The translations under genes and the position numbers were made by a program. A DNA stretch of 64,000 nt from Winogradskyella ouciana. GTDB lineage: Bacteria; Bacteroidota; Bacteroidia; Flavobacteriales; Flavobacteriaceae. The notes under the pieces were generated by a model. The model ran no database searches, had not been told where the DNA came from, and saw only the letters and a program-made list of their open reading frames with translations. Of the stretch, positions 1-9,296 are shown in pieces. Within the stretch, counting starts at the first letter, position 1; every line of letters begins with the position of its first letter. Where the stretch lies: the NCBI RefSeq assembly GCF_009709615.1, contig NZ_WJYA01000008.1, forward strand, positions 124,001 to 188,000. The letters are read 5' to 3'.

Positions 1-61
1 CAGCATCAATATGTGCGGCAATACCTATATTTCTTGTATATTTTAAATCTCTTTGTGCCAT
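1..61 (-). CDS. fusA: Elongation factor G, N-terminal fragment (runs off the left edge)
   Basis: Reading the minus strand from 61 gives MAQRDLKYTRNIGIAAHID, the conserved N-terminus of the translocation GTPase EF-G just before its P-loop. Only about 20 codons are inside the window. It starts 5 bases after the stop of rpsG, in the classic order rpsL-rpsG-fusA of the str operon, so it is presumably co-transcribed from the promoter upstream of rpsL. Assignment rests on the N-terminal sequence plus gene order; the rest of the gene cannot be checked. Confidence 0.93.
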   Translation of the reverse strand, partial: MAQRDLKYTRNIGIAAHIDA

Positions 62-66
62 TCTAA

Positions 67-543
67 TTAAAATCTAAAGTGTGAGAATGCTTTATTTGCT
101 TCAGCCATTTTGTGAGTATCTACTCTTTTCTTAACGGCCGCACCTTCTTCTTTAGCAGCAGCTAATACTTCTGAAGCTAAACGTTGTGCCATAGATTTTT
201 CGTTTCTTTTACGTGCGTAGCTAATTAACCACTTCATCGCAGTAGAAACTTTACGATCTGGACGAATCTGCATTGGAATTTGGAATGTTGCACCACCAAC
301 ACGACGGCTACGTACTTCTACGTGAGGCATCACATTAGATAACGCTTCTTTCCAAATCTCTAAAGCTGTTTTTTCGTCGTCATTCTTTTTCTCCTCAACA
401 ATATCAATTGCATCGTAGAATACTTTAAAAGCTACAGACTTTTTACCGTCCCACATCATCATGTTAACAAAACGCGTCACTAACTGATCGTTGAATCTTG
501 GGTCTGGTAAAAGCGGTCTCTTTTTTGCTGCTCTTTTTCTCAT
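67..543 (-). CDS. rpsG: 30S ribosomal protein S7
   Basis: 158 residues, the usual length for bacterial S7. S7 binds the 3' major domain of 16S rRNA and organises assembly of the 30S head. The N-terminus ([17 protein letters not shown]), the [16 protein letters not shown] stretch and the [17 protein letters not shown] region are characteristic. It is the second gene of the str operon, 22 bases downstream of rpsL and 5 bases upstream of fusA, so co-transcription is very likely. Nothing is unusual in the protein. Confidence 0.97.
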   Translation of the reverse strand: MRKRAAKKRPLLPDPRFNDQLVTRFVNMMMWDGKKSVAFKVFYDAIDIVEEKKNDDEKTALEIWKEALSNVMPHVEVRSRRVGGATFQIPMQIRPDRKVSTAMKWLISYARKRNEKSMAQRLASEVLAAAKEEGAAVKKRVDTHKMAEANKAFSHFRF

Positions 544-565
544 GTCTTCTTCTTAAAGTTTTAAA

Positions 566-940
566 TTACTTCTTAGGGCGTTTTGCACCATACTTAGATC
601 TACGTTGTGTGCGACCAGCAACACCTGCTGTATCTAATGCACCACGAACGATGTGATATCTAACTCCTGGTAAATCTTTTACCCTTCCACCTCTAACCAA
701 TACTATCGAGTGCTCTTGTAGATTGTGACCTTCTCCACCGATGTATGCATTTACTTCGTTTCCGTTTGTTAAACGAACCCTTGCTACCTTACGCATTGCT
801 GAGTTTGGTTTTTTAGGTGTCGTTGTATAAACACGAGTACATACACCACGTCTTTGAGGACACGAATCTAAAGCAGCCGATTTACTCTTCTTGGTTATTT
901 TGGCTCTTCCTTTTCGTACTAATTGTGAAATTGTTGGCAT
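566..940 (-). CDS. rpsL: 30S ribosomal protein S12
   Basis: 124 residues, standard S12, the decoding-centre protein of the small subunit. The segments [17 protein letters not shown] and [17 protein letters not shown] are the two conserved loops reaching the A site. The lysines where streptomycin-resistance changes are usually found (in KKPNSA and RVKDLP) are present, so the allele looks wild type. First gene of the rpsL-rpsG-fusA operon; a Bacteroidota-type promoter lies at 986-1016 and a hairpin at 967-982 in the leader. Confidence 0.97.
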   Translation of the reverse strand: MPTISQLVRKGRAKITKKSKSAALDSCPQRRGVCTRVYTTTPKKPNSAMRKVARVRLTNGNEVNAYIGGEGHNLQEHSIVLVRGGRVKDLPGVRYHIVRGALDTAGVAGRTQRRSKYGAKRPKK

Positions 941-966
941 ATATTTCTATATAATAATTTATTGAA

Positions 967-982
967 CCCTCACTTTTGAGGG
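967..982 (-). promoter_or_regulatory. Hairpin at the 5' end of the rpsL leader
   Basis: A perfect 6-bp inverted repeat CCCTCA / TGAGGG around a 4-base loop, placed at or within a few bases of the predicted transcription start of the str operon. It could protect the 5' end of the messenger or be an autoregulatory ribosomal-protein site; the role is inferred, the repeat is seen directly. Confidence 0.5.
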
Positions 983-985
983 CTG

Positions 986-1016
986 CAAAGGTAGAAATAT
1001 ATATTTATAATTCAAA
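986..1016 (-). promoter_or_regulatory. Promoter of the rpsL-rpsG-fusA operon
   Basis: On the minus strand a -33 element TTTG (1013-1016) is separated by exactly 19 bases from the -7 element TACCTTTG (986-993), a full match to the Bacteroidota consensus TTTG-N19-TAnnTTTG. Transcription should begin a few bases further, around 980-983, giving a leader of about 40 bases before the rpsL ATG at 940. Confidence 0.8.
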
Positions 1017-1055
1017 CACTTGAGAATTTATTTTTCAAAGAAATATCACTATTCA

Positions 1056-1086
1056 TTTTACACATATATAATATGGTCTATTTTTA
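1056..1086 (+). promoter_or_regulatory. Candidate promoter of the Omp85-like gene
   Basis: TTTT (1056-1059), 19 bases, then TATTTTTA (1079-1086): spacing is right but both elements have one mismatch to the TTTG / TAnnTTTG consensus. It lies about 43 bases before the ATG at 1129. Confidence 0.35.
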
Positions 1087-1128
1087 CGTTATCATTCCTA
1101 AGAAAAAAAAGACCTAGATAAATCTAAA

Positions 1129-2817
1129 ATGTTAAACATTCATCGTTCAATTTATGCGGCTTTAGCATTGGTTTATGCACTTCAGTTCAATGCCCAGACC
1201 TTGAACCTCGATGTGAGTGGTGAAGACAAAAACAAAACAGCCATTATCGATTCAATTGGGTATTCAACTTCTTTTTATAATTATAATGGTATTGAATCAG
1301 AACTAAACAGCCTAAAATACAGACTAACAAGATTGGGCTTTATTGATACCACCATTGATAGTATTATAAAACAAAATGATACTCTATTTAAAGCCAGTCT
1401 TTTTTTGGGAAACAAAATCAATAGAATAAGAATAGTTTACGATTCAAGTTTTAATGCTGAGTTATTAAACTTTATTAATCATACTAAAGATGAGAACTAT
1501 TTTGAACTAGATATTACAGAGCTCGAAAGTGCCCTAAACCAGTTAAATTCAAAAATCGCAGAGCAAGGCGATCCGTTTTCAACACTTCAATTAATTAATA
1601 TCTATAAACTCAATCCAGATTTAATTTCAGCGCAGTTAAAAATTGTCAACAACCAAAAAAGACGAATAGACAAGATCATTGTTAAAGGGTATGAGAAATT
1701 TCCACAATCATATATAAAGCGATTTATGAAACTAAGAACTGGGAAAACTTTCAATCTCAACGAAATCAAAGACAAAGTCGAACTCTTAGAAGATTTACGC
1801 TTTGCTAATAAAATTAAAGACCCAGAAGTTCTTTTTACTCAAGATTCAACAACACTCTATTTATATGTAGAAAAAAAGCAAACCAATAATTTTGATGGCT
1901 ACCTAGGTTTTGGCACCAACGAAAACACAAATAAAATTGAGTTTGATGGTTATCTAGATTTAAGACTCATTAATAATTTAAACTTTGGTGAAACCCTTAA
2001 CCTATTTTATAAAAGTGATGAGATTGATCAGCAAACATTTAGAGTAGATGCTGATTTACCTTATCTATTTGGCTCACCAGTTGGGTTGCAGGTTGGATTG
2101 AACATTTTTAGAAAAGACACTACGTTTTCCAACGCTAAACAATATGCTAAAATCAACTATCAAATAAATGCACGGCATAGAATTGGTGCAGGAATCACCT
2201 CAACCAACTCCACTAACCTCTTAGATAATGATACTTCTATATTAAATGATTACAAAAGCAATTATTACACCTTAAACTATAACTTTACAGAACCTCAGTT
2301 TTATGACCCTTTATTTCCTATAAATTTTTGGTTCGATCTATCATATGGTTTTGGTGACCGCGAGAATGATATGGGTAATCAAAGTCAAACTGTTTTCAAT
2401 TTAGATACTTATAAAATTTTTAACCTTAATCCTAAAAATAGTGTATACACTAGGTTTAATGGTGCAATTTTAACCTCGGATGATTATTTAGACAATGAGC
2501 TGTTTCGCTTTGGAGGTATTAATTCCATTCGTGGTTTTGAAGAGAACAGTTTAGTAGCAAATCTATACGGAGTTATAAATACGGAATATCGATACCGATT
2601 AAGTAATAGCATATATGTACACTCCGTACTGGATGCTGCTTATTTTGAAAACCAAATAACTGACACTAAAGAAAAGCTTTTTGGTTTTGGTTTTGGACTG
2701 GGTTTACTAACAAATGCTGGTTTATTTCGATTAAACTATTCAAGCGGAAAATCTGAAAACAGACAGTTTAGATTATCAGATTCTAAGGTACACGTAAGTT
2801 TAACGGCTAAATTTTGA
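1129..2817 (+). CDS. Omp85-family outer membrane protein (BamA/TamA-like, POTRA plus barrel)
   Basis: 562 residues. A signal peptide (cleavage after FNAQ near residue 22) is followed by a periplasmic part of about 230 residues containing at least one clear POTRA-like unit (KRRIDKIIVKGYEKFPQSYIKRF...RTGKTFNLNEI) and then a C-terminal beta-barrel of about 300 residues. The barrel has the Omp85 loop 6 signature (GGINSIRGFEENS, the VRGF/Y motif) and ends in phenylalanine, as outer membrane barrels usually do. It is shorter than BamA (about 800 residues or more), so it is more likely an accessory Omp85 member that inserts or exports a particular substrate. The next gene encodes a secreted protein with its own promoter; no functional link is evident. 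Confidence 0.8.
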   Translation: MLNIHRSIYAALALVYALQFNAQTLNLDVSGEDKNKTAIIDSIGYSTSFYNYNGIESELNSLKYRLTRLGFIDTTIDSIIKQNDTLFKASLFLGNKINRIRIVYDSSFNAELLNFINHTKDENYFELDITELESALNQLNSKIAEQGDPFSTLQLINIYKLNPDLISAQLKIVNNQKRRIDKIIVKGYEKFPQSYIKRFMKLRTGKTFNLNEIKDKVELLEDLRFANKIKDPEVLFTQDSTTLYLYVEKKQTNNFDGYLGFGTNENTNKIEFDGYLDLRLINNLNFGETLNLFYKSDEIDQQTFRVDADLPYLFGSPVGLQVGLNIFRKDTTFSNAKQYAKINYQINARHRIGAGITSTNSTNLLDNDTSILNDYKSNYYTLNYNFTEPQFYDPLFPINFWFDLSYGFGDRENDMGNQSQTVFNLDTYKIFNLNPKNSVYTRFNGAILTSDDYLDNELFRFGGINSIRGFEENSLVANLYGVINTEYRYRLSNSIYVHSVLDAAYFENQITDTKEKLFGFGFGLGLLTNAGLFRLNYSSGKSENRQFRLSDSKVHVSLTAKF

Positions 2818-2844
2818 TTAATACGAAATATTCTAATAAATTTG
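2813..2844 (+). promoter_or_regulatory. Promoter of the arylsulfotransferase-like gene
   Basis: TTTG (2813-2816), 20 bases, TAAATTTG (2837-2844): both elements match the Bacteroidota consensus. The -33 element overlaps the stop codon region of the upstream Omp85-like gene, so the two genes are close but separately transcribed. The leader would be about 20 bases before the ATG at 2870. Confidence 0.65.
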
Positions 2845-2869
2845 AGGCGCTACAAAAAAGGAAAATCGA

Positions 2870-4495
2870 ATGATAAAAAAATTACTTTTTCATCTTATTA
2901 TCTTACTTGCCTTAAATTTAAGTTTTGGGCAAAATACAATGGGCACAATTTTAATAACGGAAGATGCCTATGAAGGATATACACTATTCTCAACACATAC
3001 CAAAGCCTATTTAATAGACAACTGTGGTCGCGAAATAAACTCATGGTCTAGTTCTTACGTTCCTGGTAATGCTGTTTATTTAATGCCCAATGGGAATTTA
3101 CTTAGAGCGGGAAGATTAGTGCAGAGTCCTGACCCAGTAGCACTTGGTGGTGCAGGTGGTGTAATAGAAATGTTTGATTGGGATGGAAACGTCATTTGGA
3201 CATGGACGGATAGTTCTGACACCTCTAGAGCGCACCATGATGTATTTCCATTACCTAATGGAAACGTTCTCATTTTAGCCGCTACTGTGGTTGACGGCGC
3301 TGATGCCATACAAGCAGGTAGAGATCCAAATTTACTCACAGACAACCAATTGTATAATGAGCGTATTTACGAAGTAGAACCTATCGGAGCGACTGGAGGG
3401 AATATTGTTTGGGAATGGAATGTTATGGACCACGTTATACAGAATATTGATGCCTCAAAAGACAACTTCGGTATTGTTGAAGATAACCCAGGTAAAATAG
3501 ACATCAACTTTTTAAATGGATTTGACCCTATAAATAACTGGTTGCATTTTAATGCCATACAATATTATGAAGAGTTTGATCAGATCGTAATCAGCTCAAG
3601 ACGAATGAGTGAAGTTTGGGTTATTGACCATAATACTACAACTTCTGAAGCTGCAGGACCTGCTGGTGATATATTGTATCGATGGGGAAATCCACAGGCT
3701 TATGGACAAGGTACGGAAATGGACAGAAAACTCTACGGACAACACACTCCATATTATATCCCGACTGGCCTTCCAAACGAAGGGAAACTGATGATATTCA
3801 ATAATGGGTTTCAGAGAACGCCAGAATATTCGCAAGTTGATATTATCGAACCACCTGTAGATATTAATGGAAATTACACTTATGTTGCAAATACTGCCTA
3901 TGGACCAACTGATACATTCTATACATTTCCTAGTACACCACCGACAGAACCCTCAGATTTTTACTCTGCGATTGTAAGTAGTGCCAGACAGTTACCAAAT
4001 GGCAACATTTTAATATGCGAAGGTAGAGAGGCTCATTTCTTTGAAATAGATTCTAACGAAAATGTGGTTTGGGAATATATTTCGCCAATTAGTAATGCAG
4101 ACGGTACCGTTTATGAACAAGGAGAACCATCTCCACCAAATAATTTTTCATTTAGAGCTACAAAGTTCAGCCCTGATTATCCTGCATTTATAGGTCGAGA
4201 TTTAACACCTGGCGATCCTCTAGAAGCAAATCCAGATTTAACTCCTTGCAATAATTTGAGTGTCTCTGAATTCGAAAATTCCATAGTAAGTTTATACCCT
4301 AACCCTACAAAAAATAGGATTCAAATCAACTCCACAACTGTTATTGACAGAGTTGAGATATATAATATGATGGGAAGTAAGATAGGTGAAACATCATCTA
4401 AAACTATTGACCTATCTAATAATTCAGATGGTGTATATTTTCTGAAAATTTATTCAGACACAAATATGGTGAGTAAAAAAGTGATTAAGGGTTAA
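2870..4495 (+). CDS. Arylsulfotransferase (ASST)-like protein with T9SS sorting domain
   Basis: 541 residues. A signal peptide (cleaved after LSFGQ, about residue 21) precedes a propeller-like domain with repeated blade motifs such as VIEMFDWDGNVIWTW, HHDVFPLPNGNVLILA and NVVWEYISP; these match the arylsulfotransferase ASST / Arylsulfotran_2 type. The last 75 residues (YPNPTKNRIQIN ... GVYFLKIYSDTNMVSKKVIKG) form a type A T9SS C-terminal domain, so the protein should be exported across the outer membrane and probably anchored at the surface or released. The substrate is unknown, and family members are often annotated without enzymatic proof. A good promoter at 2813-2844 suggests a single-gene unit. 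Confidence 0.78.
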   Translation: MIKKLLFHLIILLALNLSFGQNTMGTILITEDAYEGYTLFSTHTKAYLIDNCGREINSWSSSYVPGNAVYLMPNGNLLRAGRLVQSPDPVALGGAGGVIEMFDWDGNVIWTWTDSSDTSRAHHDVFPLPNGNVLILAATVVDGADAIQAGRDPNLLTDNQLYNERIYEVEPIGATGGNIVWEWNVMDHVIQNIDASKDNFGIVEDNPGKIDINFLNGFDPINNWLHFNAIQYYEEFDQIVISSRRMSEVWVIDHNTTTSEAAGPAGDILYRWGNPQAYGQGTEMDRKLYGQHTPYYIPTGLPNEGKLMIFNNGFQRTPEYSQVDIIEPPVDINGNYTYVANTAYGPTDTFYTFPSTPPTEPSDFYSAIVSSARQLPNGNILICEGREAHFFEIDSNENVVWEYISPISNADGTVYEQGEPSPPNNFSFRATKFSPDYPAFIGRDLTPGDPLEANPDLTPCNNLSVSEFENSIVSLYPNPTKNRIQINSTTVIDRVEIYNMMGSKIGETSSKTIDLSNNSDGVYFLKIYSDTNMVSKKVIKG

Positions 4496-4544
4496 TCATT
4501 TTAATTGCACATTGATTTTAATAAACTATTTAATTTCTTAAATA

Positions 4545-5279
4545 ATGGAAAAAGAGACTACCATATTTGGAATACGCGCTATCATTGAAGCTATTAAATC
4601 TGGCGAAACCATTGACAAGGTATTTGTTCAGAAAGGTGTACGTAGCGAACTTTTTCAAGAACTTGAGTATTTGTTAAGGTCTGAAGGCATTAATTCATCT
4701 TACGTACCCATTGAGAAATTAAACAGGCTAACTCGCGGAAATCACCAAGGTGCTGTTGCTCAAATTTCTCCTATTGAATTTCACGATATCGACGACTTGG
4801 TGCTCAATGTTATTGAATCTGGAAAAACACCTTTGTTTCTATTATTGGATCAACTGAGCGATGTCCGTAATTTTGGAGCCATTGTACGTACTGCAGAATG
4901 TACTGGTGTTTCAGGAATTATTATTCAGAAGAAAGGTGGAGCTCCTATTAACGGAGACACCATAAAAACAAGCGCAGGCGCGATTTTTAAAATTCCTATT
5001 TGTAAGGTCGACCATATTAAAGATGCAGTATTTCATATGCAGTCCTCTGGTATTAAAGTCATCGCTGCAACGGAAAAAGCCGAGGACTTCTTATACGATG
5101 TTTCTTTTAAAGAACCATGTGCAATTATAATGGGTTCTGAGGGCAGAGGTATTAATCCTTCGGTTTTAAAAATTGTAGATAATCAGGCAAAGCTTCCGAT
5201 TCTAGGTGAAATAGAATCACTGAATGTTTCTGTGGCTTGTGGTGCTTTTTTATATGAAGCGGTTAGGCAGCGTTCTTAG
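4545..5279 (+). CDS. rlmB: 23S rRNA (guanosine-2'-O-)-methyltransferase RlmB (SpoU/TrmH family)
   Basis: 244 residues, the normal length. The N-terminal 75 residues form the L30e-like RNA-binding domain (TTIFGIRAIIEAIKSGETIDKVFVQKG). The C-terminal SPOUT methyltransferase domain has the three SpoU motifs: NFGAIVRTAE, IIMGSEGRGI and SLNVSVACGAFLYE, which build the trefoil knot that holds S-adenosylmethionine. RlmB methylates the ribose of G2251 (E. coli numbering) in the peptidyl-transferase P loop. The gene is monocistronic by layout; the rhomboid gene converges 9 bases downstream. A different TrmH-family rRNA/tRNA target cannot be excluded, but motif spacing and the N-domain favour RlmB. Confidence 0.88.
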   Translation: MEKETTIFGIRAIIEAIKSGETIDKVFVQKGVRSELFQELEYLLRSEGINSSYVPIEKLNRLTRGNHQGAVAQISPIEFHDIDDLVLNVIESGKTPLFLLLDQLSDVRNFGAIVRTAECTGVSGIIIQKKGGAPINGDTIKTSAGAIFKIPICKVDHIKDAVFHMQSSGIKVIAATEKAEDFLYDVSFKEPCAIIMGSEGRGINPSVLKIVDNQAKLPILGEIESLNVSVACGAFLYEAVRQRS

Positions 5280-5288
5280 CGGACAATT

Positions 5289-6041
5289 CTAATCTTCAAC
5301 CTTCTTTTTAAAAATATATCTAATCGTTGTGGCGCTTTCATTTTCAAGTTCTGAATCAGCCTCAATTTCATCTTCAGGTAGAGTTTCAATAAAGTTTCCA
5401 TCTTCATCAAAATGTCGCATAAAAGGATCGTCCTCTTCGTTGTAGTCTGGTTGTTCCCATTTGTAACGCTCTGGTTTTGCAATTTCTTTTCTAAATATTA
5501 CGGCAAACAGTAGACCAGTAATCAGACCTCCTAAATGCCCTTCCCAAGACATACCTTCTTTTATAGGGAACACGTACCAAATCATGCTTCCGTATAAAAA
5601 TATAACCATTAGAGACAAAGCTATTAGCCTATAATGTTTAGCAAATATTCCTTTAAAAAATATAAAGCTAACCAATACATAAATTAATCCACTTGCTCCA
5701 ATGTGATTACCCGAACTTCCAATTATCCAAGTTAAAAACCCAGATAATAAAATACCATAAAGAATAACTTTCCATGCAATTTTATTATAGAAATAGAACA
5801 GCGCCAATGAAAGCACCAAAAGCGGAATGGAATTATTATAAAGGTGATCGATATCTCCATGCAAAAAAGGGCTAGTAAAAATCCCTATAAGCCCTTCGAG
5901 CTTTTGTGGTCTTATGCCAAAAGATTTTATGCCATAATCGACACTCACCTGATACCAAAACACTATCCATATCAATAATACCATTAATATAGGATAAATA
6001 ATGATACTGTTAGAATATCTAAACTGTTGCTGTGAAGACAT
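5289..6041 (-). CDS. Rhomboid family intramembrane serine protease
   Basis: 250 residues with about six hydrophobic segments between residues 12 and 185. The catalytic dyad is visible: Ser117 in GASG and His169 in WEGHLGG; the conserved His/Asn of the second membrane helix are in HGDIDHLYNN (61-70). It cleaves substrates inside the inner membrane; the substrate is unknown. The C-terminal 65 residues are cytoplasmic and rich in acidic residues, ending in a basic tail. It converges with rlmB and has its own promoter (6066-6097). Confidence 0.88.
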   Translation of the reverse strand: MSSQQQFRYSNSIIIYPILMVLLIWIVFWYQVSVDYGIKSFGIRPQKLEGLIGIFTSPFLHGDIDHLYNNSIPLLVLSLALFYFYNKIAWKVILYGILLSGFLTWIIGSSGNHIGASGLIYVLVSFIFFKGIFAKHYRLIALSLMVIFLYGSMIWYVFPIKEGMSWEGHLGGLITGLLFAVIFRKEIAKPERYKWEQPDYNEEDDPFMRHFDEDGNFIETLPEDEIEADSELENESATTIRYIFKKKVED

Positions 6042-6065
6042 ATGATTCTTTTAGTTGTAGTGCTT

Positions 6066-6097
6066 CAAATTTACAACCAAAACAGATTTCTATGAAA
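6066..6097 (-). promoter_or_regulatory. Promoter of the rhomboid gene
   Basis: Minus strand: TTTC (6094-6097), 20 bases, TAAATTTG (6066-6073). The -7 element is a perfect match; the -33 has one mismatch. The leader to the ATG at 6041 would be about 20 bases. Confidence 0.5.
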
Positions 6098-6213
6098 TAT
6101 TGTCATGTTTATCAGAACTTTCAATAAAAAGCATAATTTAATGCAAAATATATGTACATTTAGCTATAATTTTAAGAATTATTCAATAAACAATCAATTA
6201 AATTCATTAATCT

Positions 6214-9200
6214 ATGAAAAAAAACTACTCAGGTATTTTAACCTTGTTGTTGGTCTTCTTATTTCAGACCATATCGGCACAAGAAAAAAACATTTCGGGT
6301 GTTGTTAAAGATGAGGTTGGACTTCCCTTACCAGGTGTTAACATTTTAGTTAAGGGCACTACCAATGGTGCTCAAACTGATTTAGACGGTAATTATCAGA
6401 TTACCGCAAATGTTGGAGACACACTTGTCTTTAGCTATATTGGTATGCAAAGCCAGGAAATCGTCGTTGGAGACTCTAACACTATTAATGTAACCTTAAT
6501 AGAAGATGCGTCTCAATTAGAAGAAGTAATAATAACCGCTGTGGGTATCAAAAGAAAACCCGATGAAATAACCACAGCATACGAAAACGTAAAAGCCGAA
6601 GAAATTGTTGCGGCAAACAACCCAGATGCAGTTCAGTCTTTAGCTGGTAAAGTATCTGGTCTACAAATTAATACTACCAATACTGGTGTTAACCCAAGTA
6701 CAACAATTAGACTTAGAGGTACGAGATCTTTATCTGGTTCTAACTCGGCATTAATTGTTATCGACAATGTTATATCTACTGCAGGTACGTTATCTGATTT
6801 AGATCCTGAAATTATCGAATCTATTAACGTATTAAAAGGCCCTAATGGAGCTGCCCTTTACGGTTCTAGAGGTGGTAATGGTGTCATTGTAGTAACTACA
6901 AAAAAAGGTGAAAGAAATCAAGGTAAGCTCAATATCTCGTTATCTTCAACAGTTACATTTGAAGAAGTTGCTTTTTTACCTCAATTACAAGACCGTTATG
7001 GAAAAGGGTATTGGGGTGAAATAGATGCTTTTGACCAAGGGTCTTGGGGACCGGAGTATGATGGTTCTATTCAACCTGTTGGCTTACCATACCCAACGTT
7101 TAATGATTTTAGATACGGCACTTATGAATTTAAGGAGGATAACATGGAAGAATTCTTTGTTCAAGGTGTTGCTAAACAAAATACAATTTCCTTATCTGGT
7201 GGTGACAGAGAAGGATACTACTCTCTAACCGCTAACAGAAGAAATACTGATGGTATAATCGGTGGAGATGAATACAAAAAAGACTTTTTTGCTTTAAGCG
7301 CAGGTAAAACTTTTGGTAAATTGTCTCTTGCTGGAATTGCTCGTTTCACTACTGAAGATCAATCAGTATCTAATGGAGTATATGGCCAATTAGCTCAAGT
7401 TCCTAGTGATGTTGAAGTAGACCAATTTAACTCTGGTAGTAACAGTGACCACTGGACAGCTTTTGGTGATAGTCCGTTCTGGGTTAGAAACAATCAGAGG
7501 TCTAATGCTGACAATGTACGTTCAGATTTAACTGCAGAGTTAAGCTATCAGTTTAATGACAATATATCATCTGTATTAAGAACAAACATAGTTACCAATG
7601 GTGGTAAATCAATATCTTATGTCAACGATTATGTTGCAGAATATACAGTTACGGGAGATGCTAGAGACATACAATCTTCTTTATCGGTAAATAACTCTAG
7701 CTCTAAGCGTTTATACACAGATTTAATAACTAACTTTAATTATCAACTAACAGAGGATATTGGATTAAAATCGTTAGTTGGTTTTAATGCTACAGAGTCA
7801 GAAGCATTTTCACAAACAACTTCTGGTACACAGTTGACCTTACCAGGACTTTATACCGTAGAAAATATTTCTACTGGTGTTACAGTTACTGATGCTAGTT
7901 CTAAATTTAGACAACAAGCAGTTTATGCAAATGTAGATTTAAGTTACAAAGATTATTTATTCCTAAATCTTACAGGAAGACAAGAATGGGACTCAAGATT
8001 ACAGTCTCCAGGTAGAGATATTGGAGATATCGGATTCTTTTATTGGTCAGCTGGTGCAGCATTTATACCAACAAAGGCTTTTCCAGATTTGAAAACAGAC
8101 TTTTTACATAAGATGAAAGTATCTGGTGGTTTTGTAAAGGTGGCAAATATTTCTGCTCTTGGAGCTCACGATTTATATGATACCGGTTTTAGACCAGCAG
8201 CTTTTCCTTATCCGAACGGAATTAATTCTTTCATTATTCCATCATCAACTTTTGACAATTCGATTGAGCCTGAGTTTATTAATACTTTTGAAGCGAATCT
8301 TAACTTAGAATTATTAAATCGTGGAGGTATTCCAAGGATAACATTAGATGGTAGTTATTCATTCTACACTAACGAAAATCAAATTTTAAATGCGTCTGTA
8401 TCAAGCTCAACAAGTGTGTTTAGCGCAGGTGTAAATGTTGGTGAAACAGAGACTAATGCATATGAAGTTGATTTAGGTTTAACACCATTCAAAACTGATG
8501 ATTTTGAATGGAACTTAAATTTTGGATATGCATCCCAAAGAACAGTAGCAACAAAAATTACGGATGATTCTGATATTTTAGGTTCAGGAGCACCAGGAAT
8601 CTATGCCATACAAGGACAGGAATTTCCTTTAATTAGAGGTAGTGCTTATGAAAGAGATGAAAACGGGCGCGTTATCCTAAATTCAGATGGTTCCCCTCAG
8701 GTCGCTACAGATTTGAAAGTATTAGGAAGAACAACACCAGACTATATATTAAACTTTGGTACGGAAATCAACTATAAAGGGTTTAGATTAAGTGCTACAG
8801 CCGACTTTAGAACAGGTCACGTATTTTACTCTGGTATCTATGCTAACCTAACTGGCCAAGGACGTAGTTTTATTACTGCAGAGAATGGTCGTGGTCATTT
8901 TATATTTCCTAATTCTACTGTTGAGGGCACAGGCACACCTAATACAAGTGTGTTAACTGGTCCTTCTTATGGTGGGCCAACACCTTATGCGGAGTATCAA
9001 TCATTTGTACAAAGTGGTGACTTCTTAGGAGTTGACGAAAATTTTGTGATAGATGCCACTGCATTTAAACTAAGAGAAGTAGCTTTAAGTTATACTATTC
9101 CTAACGAATGGTTAGAAGGTTTGTTCATCAATGGTGCTTCTATCGGTGTTAGTGGTCGTAACTTACTTGTGGTTCTACCAAAAGAAAATAGACGTTACAA

Positions 9201-9288
9201 TGATCCTGAAATTGGTTCTGGAATTGGTGGTTATGGACAAACACCGCCAACAAAGTTCTATAATTTTAATGTGAAACTTAATTTTTAA
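6214..9288 (+). CDS. SusC/RagA-family TonB-linked outer membrane transporter
   Basis: 1024 residues. Signal peptide (MKKNYSGILTLLLVFLF, cleaved after ISAQ, about residue 22), then a carboxypeptidase-regulatory-like beta-sandwich (KNISGVVKDEVGLPLPGVN ... TLVFSYIGM), a plug domain with the SusC-type end ALYGSRGGNGVIVVTTKKG near residue 220, and a long TonB-dependent barrel to the C-terminus (FNVKLNF, final Phe). It imports a substrate bound by its lipoprotein partner, encoded 8 bases downstream. The substrate cannot be read from the sequence, and no glycoside hydrolase or sulfatase gene is adjacent, so this is not an obvious polysaccharide locus. First gene of a four-gene operon ending at the terminator 12592-12625. 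Confidence 0.93.
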   Translation: MKKNYSGILTLLLVFLFQTISAQEKNISGVVKDEVGLPLPGVNILVKGTTNGAQTDLDGNYQITANVGDTLVFSYIGMQSQEIVVGDSNTINVTLIEDASQLEEVIITAVGIKRKPDEITTAYENVKAEEIVAANNPDAVQSLAGKVSGLQINTTNTGVNPSTTIRLRGTRSLSGSNSALIVIDNVISTAGTLSDLDPEIIESINVLKGPNGAALYGSRGGNGVIVVTTKKGERNQGKLNISLSSTVTFEEVAFLPQLQDRYGKGYWGEIDAFDQGSWGPEYDGSIQPVGLPYPTFNDFRYGTYEFKEDNMEEFFVQGVAKQNTISLSGGDREGYYSLTANRRNTDGIIGGDEYKKDFFALSAGKTFGKLSLAGIARFTTEDQSVSNGVYGQLAQVPSDVEVDQFNSGSNSDHWTAFGDSPFWVRNNQRSNADNVRSDLTAELSYQFNDNISSVLRTNIVTNGGKSISYVNDYVAEYTVTGDARDIQSSLSVNNSSSKRLYTDLITNFNYQLTEDIGLKSLVGFNATESEAFSQTTSGTQLTLPGLYTVENISTGVTVTDASSKFRQQAVYANVDLSYKDYLFLNLTGRQEWDSRLQSPGRDIGDIGFFYWSAGAAFIPTKAFPDLKTDFLHKMKVSGGFVKVANISALGAHDLYDTGFRPAAFPYPNGINSFIIPSSTFDNSIEPEFINTFEANLNLELLNRGGIPRITLDGSYSFYTNENQILNASVSSSTSVFSAGVNVGETETNAYEVDLGLTPFKTDDFEWNLNFGYASQRTVATKITDDSDILGSGAPGIYAIQGQEFPLIRGSAYERDENGRVILNSDGSPQVATDLKVLGRTTPDYILNFGTEINYKGFRLSATADFRTGHVFYSGIYANLTGQGRSFITAENGRGHFIFPNSTVEGTGTPNTSVLTGPSYGGPTPYAEYQSFVQSGDFLGVDENFVIDATAFKLREVALSYTIPNEWLEGLFINGASIGVSGRNLLVVLPKENRRYNDPEIGSGIGGYGQTPPTKFYNFNVKLNF

Positions 9289-9296
9289 AAAAAGCT

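Noticed and set aside
3609..3791. Small open frames inside the arylsulfotransferase-like gene
   Set aside because: Alternative-frame shadows of a gene with a clear signal peptide, propeller motifs and a T9SS domain.
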